Assembly: GCA_019745775.1 (NCBI GenBank)
Contig: JAIESR010000017.1
Location: 17,330-81,329, forward strand
Length of the DNA stretch: 64,000 bases
Reading direction: 5' to 3'
Source of the DNA: Xanthobacteraceae bacterium
GTDB taxonomy: Bacteria; Pseudomonadota; Alphaproteobacteria; Rhizobiales; Xanthobacteraceae
Under the pieces are notes generated by a model, which did not search any database, was not told where the DNA came from, and worked only from the letters and a program-made list of their open reading frames with translations. This document shows positions 32,651 to 41,265 of the stretch, in pieces. The position numbers were made by a program, and so were the translations under genes. The stretch's first letter is position 1; every line of letters begins with the position of its first letter.

Positions 32651-33882
32651 ATCCTCCTGACCCCGCTCCGGACTCGCTCATCCACCACCGCTCGTTCGTG
32701 CTGTTCTGGACCGCGCGCGTCTCGGCCAACTTCGCCTTCCAGATGATGGGCGTCGCGATGGGCTGGCAGATGTACGCACTGACCGGCTCGGCGCTCGATC
32801 TCGGCCTGGTGGGGCTGGTGCAGTTTCTCCCCGCGACCGTGCTGATCCTGATCGCCGGCCAGCTCGCCGACCGCTACGACCGCCGGCGTATTGCTCAAGT
32901 ATCCCAACTTGTCGAAAGCATCGCCGCGGCCGCCCTCGCCTATGGCGCCTTCACCGGCACCACCAGCAAGGGGATGATCCTCGTCGCCGCGTTCCTCCTC
33001 GGGATGGGCCGCGCGGGCGAGTCGCCGACCATGCAGACGATCCTGCCGGGCGTCGTTCCGACCGCGCTGTTCCCGCGGGCGGTGGCAGCCTCCTCCGCCG
33101 CGCAGCAGGTCGCGACCATCACAGGACCGGCGGTCGGCGGCCTGCTCTATGCACTCAACCCCACCGCGGTCTACGCGATCTGCTTTGGCACGTTCGCGGC
33201 GGCGGCGGCGCAGCTCGCATTCCTGCACTACGAGCGCGCAACCACGCGCATGCCGGTGACGCTCGCGGGCTTCTTCGCCGGCATCGCCTATATGCGCAGG
33301 AACCGCATCCTGCTGGGCATCATCACGCTCGACCTGTTCGCGGTGCTGCTTGGCGGCGCGACCGCGCTGCTGCCGATCTTCGCCAAGGACGTGTTCGACA
33401 CCGGGCCCGCAGGGCTCGGCATCCTGCGCGCCGCGCCGGCGGTCGGCGCGCTGCTGATCACGGTGTCGCTCGCGCGCTGGTCGATCGCACGCAGCGTAGG
33501 GCGCATCGAGTTCCTCACGGTGGCGCTGTTCGGCGTCGCGACCATCGTGTTCGGATCGACGACATGGTTCTGGGTGGCATGGGGTGCGCTTGCCGTCATG
33601 GGCGCTGCCGACGCGATCAGTGTCGTGATCCGGCTGACGCTGTTGCAGCTCGAGACACCGGACGACATGCGCGGCCGCGTCAGCGCGGTCAACGCGCTGT
33701 TCGTCAGCATGTCGAACCAGATCGGCGATTTCCGCGCCGGCCTGGTGGCGAATTTCATCGGCGCGGTGCCGGCGGTGCTGGTCGGCGGCGTCGGGACGCT
33801 GGTCGTGGTGCTGCTCTGTATCCGCCTGTTCCCCGAGCTCTACCGGGTCGACACCTTCCACCACAACAAGAAGACCGAGTGA
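32647..33882 (+). CDS. MFS transporter (MFS_3/EntS-like)
   Basis: A 411-residue polytopic inner-membrane protein with 10-12 hydrophobic segments. The MFS loop 2-3 signature is GQLADRYDRRRIAQ. The ATGA overlap with the upstream TPR-GT41 gene indicates coupling. The product begins MNPPDPAPDSLIHHRSFVLF and ends in a polar tail TFHHNKKTE. It belongs to the subgroup that includes exporters of siderophores and drugs; the substrate is unknown. The link with a glycosyltransferase suggests export of, or resistance to, a glycosylated molecule, which is inference only. Confidence 0.88.
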   Translation: MNPPDPAPDSLIHHRSFVLFWTARVSANFAFQMMGVAMGWQMYALTGSALDLGLVGLVQFLPATVLILIAGQLADRYDRRRIAQVSQLVESIAAAALAYGAFTGTTSKGMILVAAFLLGMGRAGESPTMQTILPGVVPTALFPRAVAASSAAQQVATITGPAVGGLLYALNPTAVYAICFGTFAAAAAQLAFLHYERATTRMPVTLAGFFAGIAYMRRNRILLGIITLDLFAVLLGGATALLPIFAKDVFDTGPAGLGILRAAPAVGALLITVSLARWSIARSVGRIEFLTVALFGVATIVFGSTTWFWVAWGALAVMGAADAISVVIRLTLLQLETPDDMRGRVSAVNALFVSMSNQIGDFRAGLVANFIGAVPAVLVGGVGTLVVVLLCIRLFPELYRVDTFHHNKKTE

Positions 33883-33948
33883 CAGGGCCTCCCCCGGCTC
33901 AGCCGCAGATGATAGCGTGCACGGCGGTCAACCGCTGGAGGTCCACCC

Positions 33949-35097
33949 ATGGCCGTCGCTCGTGGTCACGGCATTCGACACGCTGACGGCTGCACTTGCT
34001 GCGAGGCGCCCGCTTCGTCTTTGCAGTTGAACCGGCGAACTCTATTGGCTGGCGGCGTCTCCACCGCCGCTCTCGCGTGCAGCCCGGTCGCGATGGCGTT
34101 TGCGCAGGGCACGCTGCGCGATGACGTCACGACGACGACGGGGCAGGGGCCGATCAAGCCCCACCGGATTGACGTTCACCACCACTTCTCGCCGCCGCAA
34201 TGGATCGCGGAGGTCAGAGGCCGCCAGCTCCTGCAACAAGCGAACGCCAACTGGACACCGGCCCGTTCGATCGAGGACATGGACAAAGGCGGCGTCGCGG
34301 CGGCGGCGATCTCCATCACCAACCCGGGCCTCTGGTTTGGCGACAAGGAGATCACGCGGCGGATCGCCCGCGAATGCAACGAGTTCGGGGCGAAGCTGGT
34401 CCAGCAATATCCCACGCGATTTGGCCTGTTCGCCGCGCTGCCTCTGCCCGACGTGGATGCGACGCTGAAGGAGATCGCGTACGCGTTCGACGTGCTCAAA
34501 GCCGATGGCGCGCACTTCATGACGAGCTACGGCGACACCTGGCTTGGCGACGCCGCCTATGCGCCCGTCATGGACGAGCTCAACCGCCGCAAGGCGGTGG
34601 TTCATGTTCATCCGACCGCGGCCAACTGCTGCAAGAATTTGGTACCCGACGTGTCGCCCGGGATCATGGAATACGGCACCGACACGACGCGCGCCATACT
34701 GGGCGTACTGTTCAGCGGGACCGCGGTGCGCTGCCCGGACATTCGCTTCATCTGGTCGCACGCCGGCGGCACCGCGCCGTTCCTGGCGGGGCGCATCGAT
34801 CGATCTTCGCGCAACGCCAAGGATCGCGAGCGGCGGCTGCCGAACGGCGCCATGCATGAGATGAAGAAGTTCTATTATGACACGGCGGGCGCGGCCAATG
34901 CGGGCGCGATGGCCTCGCTGCTCAAGCTCGTGACCTCGGCGAACATCCTGTTCGGCACCGACTTTCCACCCGGTGGCACCAGCCTCGAGGTCGCGAAGGC
35001 GCTCTCGGCGCTCGGACTCGGCTTCACCGAAGCCGACATGCGCGCCATCGATCGGGACAACGCCGTGCGGCTCCTGCCGCGGCTCGCCGCGAGCTGA
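33949..35097 (+). CDS. Amidohydrolase-family metal enzyme with Tat-type signal
   Basis: A 382-residue protein of the amidohydrolase-2/ACMSD-type decarboxylase family. Metal ligands are visible: HHHF (DVHHHFSPP), His in VVHVHPTAANC, His in FIWSHAGG and Asp in LFGTDFPPG. Residues about 27-52 form a twin-arginine signal (NRRTLLAGGVSTAALACSPVAMAFA), unusual for a family that is mostly cytosolic. A Cys-rich stretch CTCCEAP lies before it; the true start may be a later one near residue 28. It is divergent from, and adjacent to, a TctC gene, and near a Rieske oxygenase, suggesting aromatic acid breakdown. Confidence 0.85.
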   Translation: MAVARGHGIRHADGCTCCEAPASSLQLNRRTLLAGGVSTAALACSPVAMAFAQGTLRDDVTTTTGQGPIKPHRIDVHHHFSPPQWIAEVRGRQLLQQANANWTPARSIEDMDKGGVAAAAISITNPGLWFGDKEITRRIARECNEFGAKLVQQYPTRFGLFAALPLPDVDATLKEIAYAFDVLKADGAHFMTSYGDTWLGDAAYAPVMDELNRRKAVVHVHPTAANCCKNLVPDVSPGIMEYGTDTTRAILGVLFSGTAVRCPDIRFIWSHAGGTAPFLAGRIDRSSRNAKDRERRLPNGAMHEMKKFYYDTAGAANAGAMASLLKLVTSANILFGTDFPPGGTSLEVAKALSALGLGFTEADMRAIDRDNAVRLLPRLAAS

Positions 35098-35118
35098 CGC
35101 GCGGCGGCGAGGCTTCCC

Positions 35119-36093
35119 TCAATCCGCCTTGATGCCGCTGTCCTTGGCGACCGCGATCCAGCGCGCGACGTCCTGTGCGACATAGCGCCGGAAGGTCTCA
35201 GGGTCGGTGCCGCGGGGGATGGCATCGAGCTGGATCAGGCGCCGCCGCGTCTCGTCGTTGGTCAGAATCTTCCCCACCGCCCGATGCAGGCGATCGACCA
35301 CCGGCTTCGGCGTTCCGGCCGGCGCGAACAATCCGTTCCAACCGCTCGCCTCGAAGCCGCGCAGCCCCGCTTCGTCGATGGTCGGCACGGTGGGAAGGCC
35401 GTCGACGCGCCGCGGCCCGGTGACGGCGATCGCGCGCAACTGCCCGCCTTCGATAAACGGCTTGGCGGTGCCTATCGGCGCGAACATGACCGGCACGCGT
35501 CCGGCGACGAGGTCGGTGACCGCCGGCGCGCTGCCGCGATACGGCACGTGCTGCATCTTCAATCCGGTCTCGCGCGCGAACAGCGCCGCTGCCAGGTGCG
35601 TGATGGTGCCGGCGCCGGCCGACCCGTAGTCGATGCCTGCTCTCGCCTTGGCGTGGGCGATGAACTCCGGAAGCGTCTTCGCCGGCACCGAGGGATGTAC
35701 GACCATCACCAGGAAGGTGGTGGTGACTTCGCTGATCGGCTCGAAATCCTTCAGCACGTCGAACGGCAGCTTGCTGTAGATCCCCGGCGAGATCGCGAGC
35801 GCGTTCGAGGATTGCAGCAGCGTATACCCGTCTGGCGGCGCCTTGGCGACCACGTCGGCGGCGATGTTGCCGCCGGCGCCGACGCGGTTGTCGACCACCA
35901 AGGGCTTGCCGAGCTCGGCCGACAGCGCGTCGGCGGTGATGCGGGCCGTCACGTCCACCGGTCCGCCCGCGGCGAAACCGACCAGCACGCGGATCTGGCG
36001 ATTGGGGTAGTCGCTTTGCGCGTGTGCGGGCAATACGCCGGCAACGTACAGTGCAAATGAAACGGCGACGACGTGAACGCGGCCCAAAGGCAT
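35119..36093 (-). CDS. TctC/Bug-family solute-binding protein
   Basis: A 324-residue periplasmic binding protein. The signal peptide VVAVSFALYVAGVLPAHAQ is followed by YPNRQIRVLVGFAAGGPVDV, DNRVGAGGNIAADVVAKA and PPDGYTLLQSSNA. The C-terminus has PRGTDPETFRRYVAQDVARW. It lies between the Tat-amidohydrolase and Rieske genes, convergent with the first and divergent from the second, and probably imports the aromatic or organic acid they degrade. It is the fifth TctC in the window. None has TctA/B nearby. Confidence 0.9.
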   Translation of the reverse strand: MPLGRVHVVAVSFALYVAGVLPAHAQSDYPNRQIRVLVGFAAGGPVDVTARITADALSAELGKPLVVDNRVGAGGNIAADVVAKAPPDGYTLLQSSNALAISPGIYSKLPFDVLKDFEPISEVTTTFLVMVVHPSVPAKTLPEFIAHAKARAGIDYGSAGAGTITHLAAALFARETGLKMQHVPYRGSAPAVTDLVAGRVPVMFAPIGTAKPFIEGGQLRAIAVTGPRRVDGLPTVPTIDEAGLRGFEASGWNGLFAPAGTPKPVVDRLHRAVGKILTNDETRRRLIQLDAIPRGTDPETFRRYVAQDVARWIAVAKDSGIKAD

Positions 36094-36223
36094 GGCATTT
36101 CCTCCTGTTCGGCCGCTTCTTGGGCACGGCCGTAGCGGCCATAATGACGGATGGCCGGGGCGATGCTATAGGGACGACCCGCACCCGTGACATGAAGCAA
36201 AGAGAAGAAGACCGCCAGGCCCC

Positions 36224-37501
36224 ATGACGACGCGCGAACTGAACGATTTCCTGACGTTGACCGGTCCGGGCACCCCGATGGGCGCGCTGTTCCGCCGCTA
36301 CTGGATTCCGGCCCTGATGTCGTCCGAGCTGCCGGAGCCGGATTGCCCGCCGGTGCGCGTGAAATTGCTGTCGGAGCGGCTGATCGCGTTCCGCGACTCG
36401 CAGGGCCGGGTCGGCCTGATGGACGAGTTCTGCGCCCACCGCGGCGTATCGCTCTGGTTCGGACGCAACGAGGACAACGGCCTGCGCTGCCCCTATCACG
36501 GGTGGAAATACGACGTGACCGGCCAATGCATCGACGTGCCGTCGGAGCCGGTCGAGTCGGGCTTCTGCCAGAAGATCAAGCTCAAGTCCTACGAATGCGT
36601 CGAGCTGGGCGACGTAATCTGGGCCTATATGGGCCCGCCGGAACTCAAGCCGCCGCTGCCCAATTTCGAATGGTGCAACGTGCCGCACGCGTCACGCTTC
36701 ATCTCGAAGCGCACGCAGGAATGCAACTGGCTGCAGGCGATGGAGGGCGGCATCGATTCCGCGCACGTGTCTTTCCTGCATCGCTACGACCTCAGGAGCG
36801 ACTCGCTGCATGTGAGCAAGGGCGCCGAGCTGACCGCCAAGACCGACGTCGCCTTCGAGGTGATCGAGACCGCCGGCGGCATGGTGATCGGCGTGCGCCG
36901 CCCGGCGCAGGAGGGCCACTACTACTGGCGCATCACGCAATGGATCATGCCGTTCCACACCATGATCCCGCCTTACGGCGACAATGCGCTCAACGGCCAC
37001 GCCTGGGTGCCGATCGACGACGAGAACTGCTGGTCGTGGTGCTTCACGCACCACCCGACGCGCGCGCTGACCGACCATGAGCTCACCACCATGCGCAACG
37101 GCGGCGGCATCCATGTCAGCCTGGTGCCGGGCACGTTCCGCCCGGTGATCAACAAGGACAACGACTACCTGATGGATCGCGCCGCGCAGAAGGCGAACAA
37201 GACCTATTGCGGCGTGAAGACCATCGCCATGCAGGACGCCGCGATCCAGGAAAGCATGGGACCGATCCAGGACCGCAGCAAAGAGAACCTCACCTCGACC
37301 GACAACGGCGTGATCATGGCCCGCATCCGCCTGCGCAAGGCGGCACTGGCGGCGCAGCAGGGCCAGATGCCGGACGGCCTCGCGCCAGAAACGCACGCGG
37401 TGCGCTCGGCCTCGCTCGTGCTGCCGGAGAGCGCGAGCTTCCACGAGGCGGCGGCGGAATCGCTGAAGGTCCGCAAAGGCGTCGAGCACACATCGGTGTA
37501 G
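36224..37501 (+). CDS. Rieske [2Fe-2S] ring-hydroxylating oxygenase, alpha subunit
   Basis: A 425-residue non-heme iron oxygenase. The Rieske ligands are CAHRGVSLWF and CPYHGWKYD (C-x-H...C-x2-H). The mononuclear iron site is DSAHVSFLH (D-x2-H-x4-H). It belongs to the phthalate 4,5-dioxygenase/vanillate demethylase type. The product begins MTTRELNDFLTLTGPGTPMG. Its ferredoxin-reductase partner is not found in the window. It is divergent from the TctC gene by about 130 bp and convergent with the propeller gene. It probably demethylates or hydroxylates an aromatic acid. The substrate is unknown. Confidence 0.9.
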   Translation: MTTRELNDFLTLTGPGTPMGALFRRYWIPALMSSELPEPDCPPVRVKLLSERLIAFRDSQGRVGLMDEFCAHRGVSLWFGRNEDNGLRCPYHGWKYDVTGQCIDVPSEPVESGFCQKIKLKSYECVELGDVIWAYMGPPELKPPLPNFEWCNVPHASRFISKRTQECNWLQAMEGGIDSAHVSFLHRYDLRSDSLHVSKGAELTAKTDVAFEVIETAGGMVIGVRRPAQEGHYYWRITQWIMPFHTMIPPYGDNALNGHAWVPIDDENCWSWCFTHHPTRALTDHELTTMRNGGGIHVSLVPGTFRPVINKDNDYLMDRAAQKANKTYCGVKTIAMQDAAIQESMGPIQDRSKENLTSTDNGVIMARIRLRKAALAAQQGQMPDGLAPETHAVRSASLVLPESASFHEAAAESLKVRKGVEHTSV

Positions 37502-37502
37502 T

Positions 37503-39434
37503 CTACGTTCCGAGGAACTTCGCCGGGATGTAAAGCGGCATCGAATCTTCCCAGCGGCTGTCGGTGACCATGCGCTTGCCGCTGCCGTCGGCGTTCATGA
37601 CGAAGATCTGGCCGTACTGCTGGAAGGTGTTGTCGTAGAGCGCCGCCTCGTCGCGGAAGCCGTAGATGCCGCTGTTCCACATGATGCGACCGTCGGCGGT
37701 CCACACCGCGTGGCCGTCGGTCGCGCGGTTGGTCGTGAGCCGCAGCAGGTCGGAGCCGTCCGGTCGGATCGTGAAAATGTCGAAGTTCACGGCGTCGACG
37801 CGGCGCGTGAACAGGATGCGGCTGCCGTCGGGAGACCAGCCCGGCAGGTTGTCGGCTTCGGTGGTCAGCACGCGCGTCTTGCGATCATCGAGGTTGAGGA
37901 TGCGCAGGCCATATTGCTTCTGCTCGTCGCCCCAGACCCGATAGACGATCTCCTTGCCGTCGGCGGAATAGCTCGGGAAGCCGGAATGGATCGTGCCGTC
38001 GGTGAGGGCTTCAAGGCCGGTTCCGTCCCGGCGCACCCGCATAATCCGCGCCTTGCCGGCGCGGCGTGCCTGGAACCACTCGCCGAGACCGAACGTGATC
38101 CATTCACCGTCCGGCGACCAGGCCGGCTGGAATGCGCCGGCCATGCCGCGCTGAACCATCGACGGATCGAGGCCGGAGGTGTCGGAATCAAAGACGCGCC
38201 GTCTGTTCGATCCGTTGGGGTCCATGACGACGATCGAGGAATTCTTGGCCTTCTCGGTGAACACGAGCTTGCCGTCGCGCGAAAGCTGCGGGAACACGTC
38301 GCTGTGGCGATAGTCCCACGCCGAATCCCAGCTGTAGAGCGGCTGGTTTTCCCGCCGGGGCCTGTAATCGTGCTTCTCGTAAATCACGGTCTTGCCGTCC
38401 GCCGACCAGACCGGTGAACGCAATGCCGCTTTGAAGGCGGGACGGCCCGACGTGTAGTAGAGCCCTTCGTCCGGCCCGCCCTTGCGGTGATAGGCGATAT
38501 CGGTGGCGCTCAGGAATTGCGGGGCGACCTTCAGCCCGGGCCCCTTGGTGTGCTCGATGCGCTCACCGGTGGCCACGTCGACCGAGACGATCTGCGACAC
38601 GACTTTGGCGACCAGATTGGGACGGCGCGCACCCCAGGTATCTTCAGTGGTCATCTCGTAGAAAACGACGCGCTTTCCGTCGGGCGACCATTTGGGGGAG
38701 CCGAGGCAATGGCCGGGCTTCGATGCGACCCGGCGAAAGCCCTCGCCATCGGCGCGGATCGCATAGACGCTGAGCTCTTGCGTATGCTCCCAGCCGTGGC
38801 CGCCGCTGTGGCCGCGCCAATCGGTGTTGCGGTCGGACGCGAATGCGAGCCACTGCCCGTCGGGCGACCAGGCGGGACGGAAGAACCCGTTGGGGCCGGC
38901 AGGATCGCCCTGCACCGGTTCGGCCCCAGTCATGTTGCGCGCCTGGCCGCTCTTGAGATCGAGCACCCAGATATTGGCGCGATAGCCGTCGCGGGTAGAA
39001 ACAAAGGCGAGGCGCGTGCCGTCAGGCGAGAGCACGGCCGCATCCTCGACCGACGGGCCGGTGACCACCGGCTCGATCCCCGTGCCGTCGAGGCGCGCGC
39101 GGAACACGTCCGATTGTCCCGCCCCGTTGCGCTCGGACGTGAACACCACGCCGTTGCCGTCGGGCGCGAATGAAGCGTTGTATTCGAACGCCGGATTCTG
39201 CAGGAGCTTGCGCTCGCCGGTGCCGTCGGCATTGGCGATATAAAGATCGGACGCCGACGGCCCGATCCGGTTCATCAGCATGATGCCTTTCTGTGCGCCG
39301 GCGGCGCTTTTTGTGCTGGCGGCGCTTTTTGTGCTGGCGGCGCCCGCGGTTCCGCCTTGCGCCATGACACGCGGTGCGCGCGCGACAAGCGCAGCGGCTG
39401 AAATGCCCGTCAGGACGTTCCGGCGACTGATCAT
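37503..39434 (-). CDS. Tat-exported TolB-like beta-propeller protein (PD40 repeats)
   Basis: A 643-residue periplasmic protein. The Tat signal is ISRRNVLTGISAAALVARAPRVM-like (key residues SRRNVLTG), followed by a duplicated STKSAA linker encoded by an 18-bp DNA repeat at 39301-39336. The rest consists of repeated TolB/PD40 blades with recurring S-P-D-G motifs (SPDGTRLAFVSTRDG, SPDGQWLAFASDRN, SPDGEWITFGLGEW). I chose ATG 39434; ATG 39452 adds six residues. It is transcribed divergently from the MarR gene across two palindromes and is probably repressed by it. A role in binding or degrading an exported substrate is possible; enzyme function is not shown. Confidence 0.85.
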   Translation of the reverse strand: MISRRNVLTGISAAALVARAPRVMAQGGTAGAASTKSAASTKSAAGAQKGIMLMNRIGPSASDLYIANADGTGERKLLQNPAFEYNASFAPDGNGVVFTSERNGAGQSDVFRARLDGTGIEPVVTGPSVEDAAVLSPDGTRLAFVSTRDGYRANIWVLDLKSGQARNMTGAEPVQGDPAGPNGFFRPAWSPDGQWLAFASDRNTDWRGHSGGHGWEHTQELSVYAIRADGEGFRRVASKPGHCLGSPKWSPDGKRVVFYEMTTEDTWGARRPNLVAKVVSQIVSVDVATGERIEHTKGPGLKVAPQFLSATDIAYHRKGGPDEGLYYTSGRPAFKAALRSPVWSADGKTVIYEKHDYRPRRENQPLYSWDSAWDYRHSDVFPQLSRDGKLVFTEKAKNSSIVVMDPNGSNRRRVFDSDTSGLDPSMVQRGMAGAFQPAWSPDGEWITFGLGEWFQARRAGKARIMRVRRDGTGLEALTDGTIHSGFPSYSADGKEIVYRVWGDEQKQYGLRILNLDDRKTRVLTTEADNLPGWSPDGSRILFTRRVDAVNFDIFTIRPDGSDLLRLTTNRATDGHAVWTADGRIMWNSGIYGFRDEAALYDNTFQQYGQIFVMNADGSGKRMVTDSRWEDSMPLYIPAKFLGT

Positions 39435-39459
39435 GATAAACCTTCTGCCCATATGAAGT

Positions 39460-39507
39460 TATCTTTCCAGAAAGATATATCCTGGCGATTATCTTTCTGG
39501 CAAGATA
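39460..39507. promoter_or_regulatory. Two palindromic operators between the divergent genes
   Basis: TATCTTTCCAGAAAGATA (39460-39477) is a perfect 18-bp palindrome. TATCTTTCTGGCAAGATA (39490-39507) has 6-bp perfect outer arms. The copies are 30 bp apart, about three helical turns, so bound dimers would lie on the same face. One overlaps the propeller gene leader and the other is just upstream of the MarR gene. Most likely they are MarR operators controlling both genes. Confidence 0.75.
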
Positions 39508-39539
39508 TCTGACCATGACATTTTGGTAAGGACCGATTG

Positions 39540-40052
39540 ATGACGACCAGACGCCGCCTTGCGGTGGACGAGCGCATCAGAATGCGATCGGAAAACTGGC
39601 CGGAAGCCGTGACTCCGATCTCGCAACTGATGGTTCGGATTTACCGCGTGGCGGGCCTGATCCACGCCCAGTCGATGGCTTTGGCGGCGACGCGCGGGCT
39701 GAGCCTCGCGGAATTCGAGGTGCTGGTCACGTTGCGAAGCGTACCGCCTCCCTACGAACTGGCGCCCACCGACCTCTACGGCGCCGTCCTGATGTCGTCA
39801 GGCGGTCTGACCAAGGTTCTTCACGGGTTGGAAAAAAGCGGACTGATCGCGCGTATCGAGGGCAAGTCCGACCGGAGGAGCAAGCCCGTCCGGCTGACCG
39901 CGAAGGGCCGCGCGCTCGCCGAACGCGCCATGGCGGACGTCCTGCAATCTGCCCGAAAGAGCATCATGCGAGGGCTTTCGGAGACCGATATCGAACGGTT
40001 GACGCAACTCCTGCGCAAGCTGCTCGCAGTTCTTGAAGGTGGCGAGCCGTGA
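39540..40052 (+). CDS. MarR-family transcriptional regulator
   Basis: A 170-residue winged-helix repressor. The core is VLVTLRSVPPPYELAPTDLY, LMSSGGLTKVLHGLEKSGLIARIEGKSDRRSKPVRLT (recognition helix plus wing with the DxRSKxVxLT motif). Helices at both ends are suitable for dimerisation. The start is ATG 39540 after AAGGA. It is divergent from the propeller gene across two palindromes that are likely its operators. The inducer may be the substrate of the nearby oxygenase or deacetylase genes, not determined. Confidence 0.92.
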   Translation: MTTRRRLAVDERIRMRSENWPEAVTPISQLMVRIYRVAGLIHAQSMALAATRGLSLAEFEVLVTLRSVPPPYELAPTDLYGAVLMSSGGLTKVLHGLEKSGLIARIEGKSDRRSKPVRLTAKGRALAERAMADVLQSARKSIMRGLSETDIERLTQLLRKLLAVLEGGEP

Positions 40053-40080
40053 TCGCGCGCGCGCCAGGCGCGGTGCAACG

Positions 40081-40983
40081 CTATCGCCCACCGAGCGATG
40101 CGCGCAGGAACTGCACGAAGTCGCTGGTCTTCGCCGGCAGGTGCTTTGCCTTGAAAAAATAGACGCGCATGCGCTCGGGCGACGCCGTCGCGCCCTCGAA
40201 GATCTCTTCCAGTTTCTTGTCGGCGAGCGCGGTTTTGACGGCATAGAGCGGCACCCGCACGATGCCGTCGCCGGCCAGCGCCATCTGGATGAGAACGGCA
40301 TGACTGTTGGACGACAGCGTGCCCTTCACGGCGACTTGCGCTACTCGTGAACCCGCCTTGAACGGCCAGCTCTTCGATGCCGAAACGAGGTTCACGAGAC
40401 AATTGTGCTCACGCAGCTCTTCCGGCTTCTTCGGCCGGCCGGCACGCTCGAAATAGTCCGGCGACGCGCAGACGACATGCTGGACGGCGCCGAGATCACG
40501 ATCGACCAGGCCGGGCAGGGACGGCTTGCTGCCGGCCACGATGACGTCAAATCCGTCGCCCGACGCGGTGGCGCCGTCGATTGACGCAAAGAGATGGATG
40601 CGAAGCCCGGGATGCCGGTTGACGAATTCCGAGATGACCGGCGCGAGCACGTGCCGCGCATAGTCGCTCACCGCCTGGACCCGCAGCGTTCCGACCGGCC
40701 CCTTCTGCAGGTTGCGCGTCTCGACGACATAGCCGTCGATATTCGAGAGCATCTGCAGGCAGCTCTGGAACAGTCCCTCGCCGGCATCGGTGAGCAGGAT
40801 GCCGTGGGTCGAGCGGTTGAGCAGGCTGAAGCCGAGGGCGGCCTCGAGCTCTTTCATGTGCTTGCTGACCACCGACGGCGTCGTGCGCAGATCGGCCGCC
40901 GCCTTGGTGAAGCTCAGTCGCTCGCCGACGCGCACGAACGTGTTGAGCTTGTTCAGGTCCCTCAGCGCTGCCGTCAGAGACAT
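40081..40983 (-). CDS. LysR-family transcriptional regulator
   Basis: A 300-residue LTTR. The N-terminal helix-turn-helix is FVRVGERLSFTKAAADLRTTPSVVSKHMKELE (shown by its core LSFTKAAADLRTTPS) and the substrate-binding domain starts at GTLRVQAVSDYARHVLAP. The ATG at 40983 (MSLTAALRDLNKLN) was chosen; an upstream ATG at 41082 adds 33 residues with no family match. It converges with the MarR gene and is divergent from the polysaccharide deacetylase gene at 41266, its likely target. Confidence 0.9.
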   Translation of the reverse strand: MSLTAALRDLNKLNTFVRVGERLSFTKAAADLRTTPSVVSKHMKELEAALGFSLLNRSTHGILLTDAGEGLFQSCLQMLSNIDGYVVETRNLQKGPVGTLRVQAVSDYARHVLAPVISEFVNRHPGLRIHLFASIDGATASGDGFDVIVAGSKPSLPGLVDRDLGAVQHVVCASPDYFERAGRPKKPEELREHNCLVNLVSASKSWPFKAGSRVAQVAVKGTLSSNSHAVLIQMALAGDGIVRVPLYAVKTALADKKLEEIFEGATASPERMRVYFFKAKHLPAKTSDFVQFLRASLGGR

Positions 40984-41265
40984 CGTCGCATGCCCTTCCG
41001 AACCCTGCCTGACCGGCGCCCGCCGGCTCCCCGTCTCGTCATCGCCGGCTCTGGTAGTAACCCCTTGATTTTCCTTGAGCAAGACGCCGCCCAGGCTGCG
41101 CGACGCGCCGCCGCCGGTCGGCGCTTCTTGCCGGGGCGGCGTTCCTCAAGAACAACTGTTGTTCCGAGATGTCGGCTACCGAATCCGGGCCCCGCGGCGT
41201 AAACTAGCAGCATTCCGTCGATGAAAGACCTGGCCTCGGTCCATCGACCTTGCGAGAGGACGATC

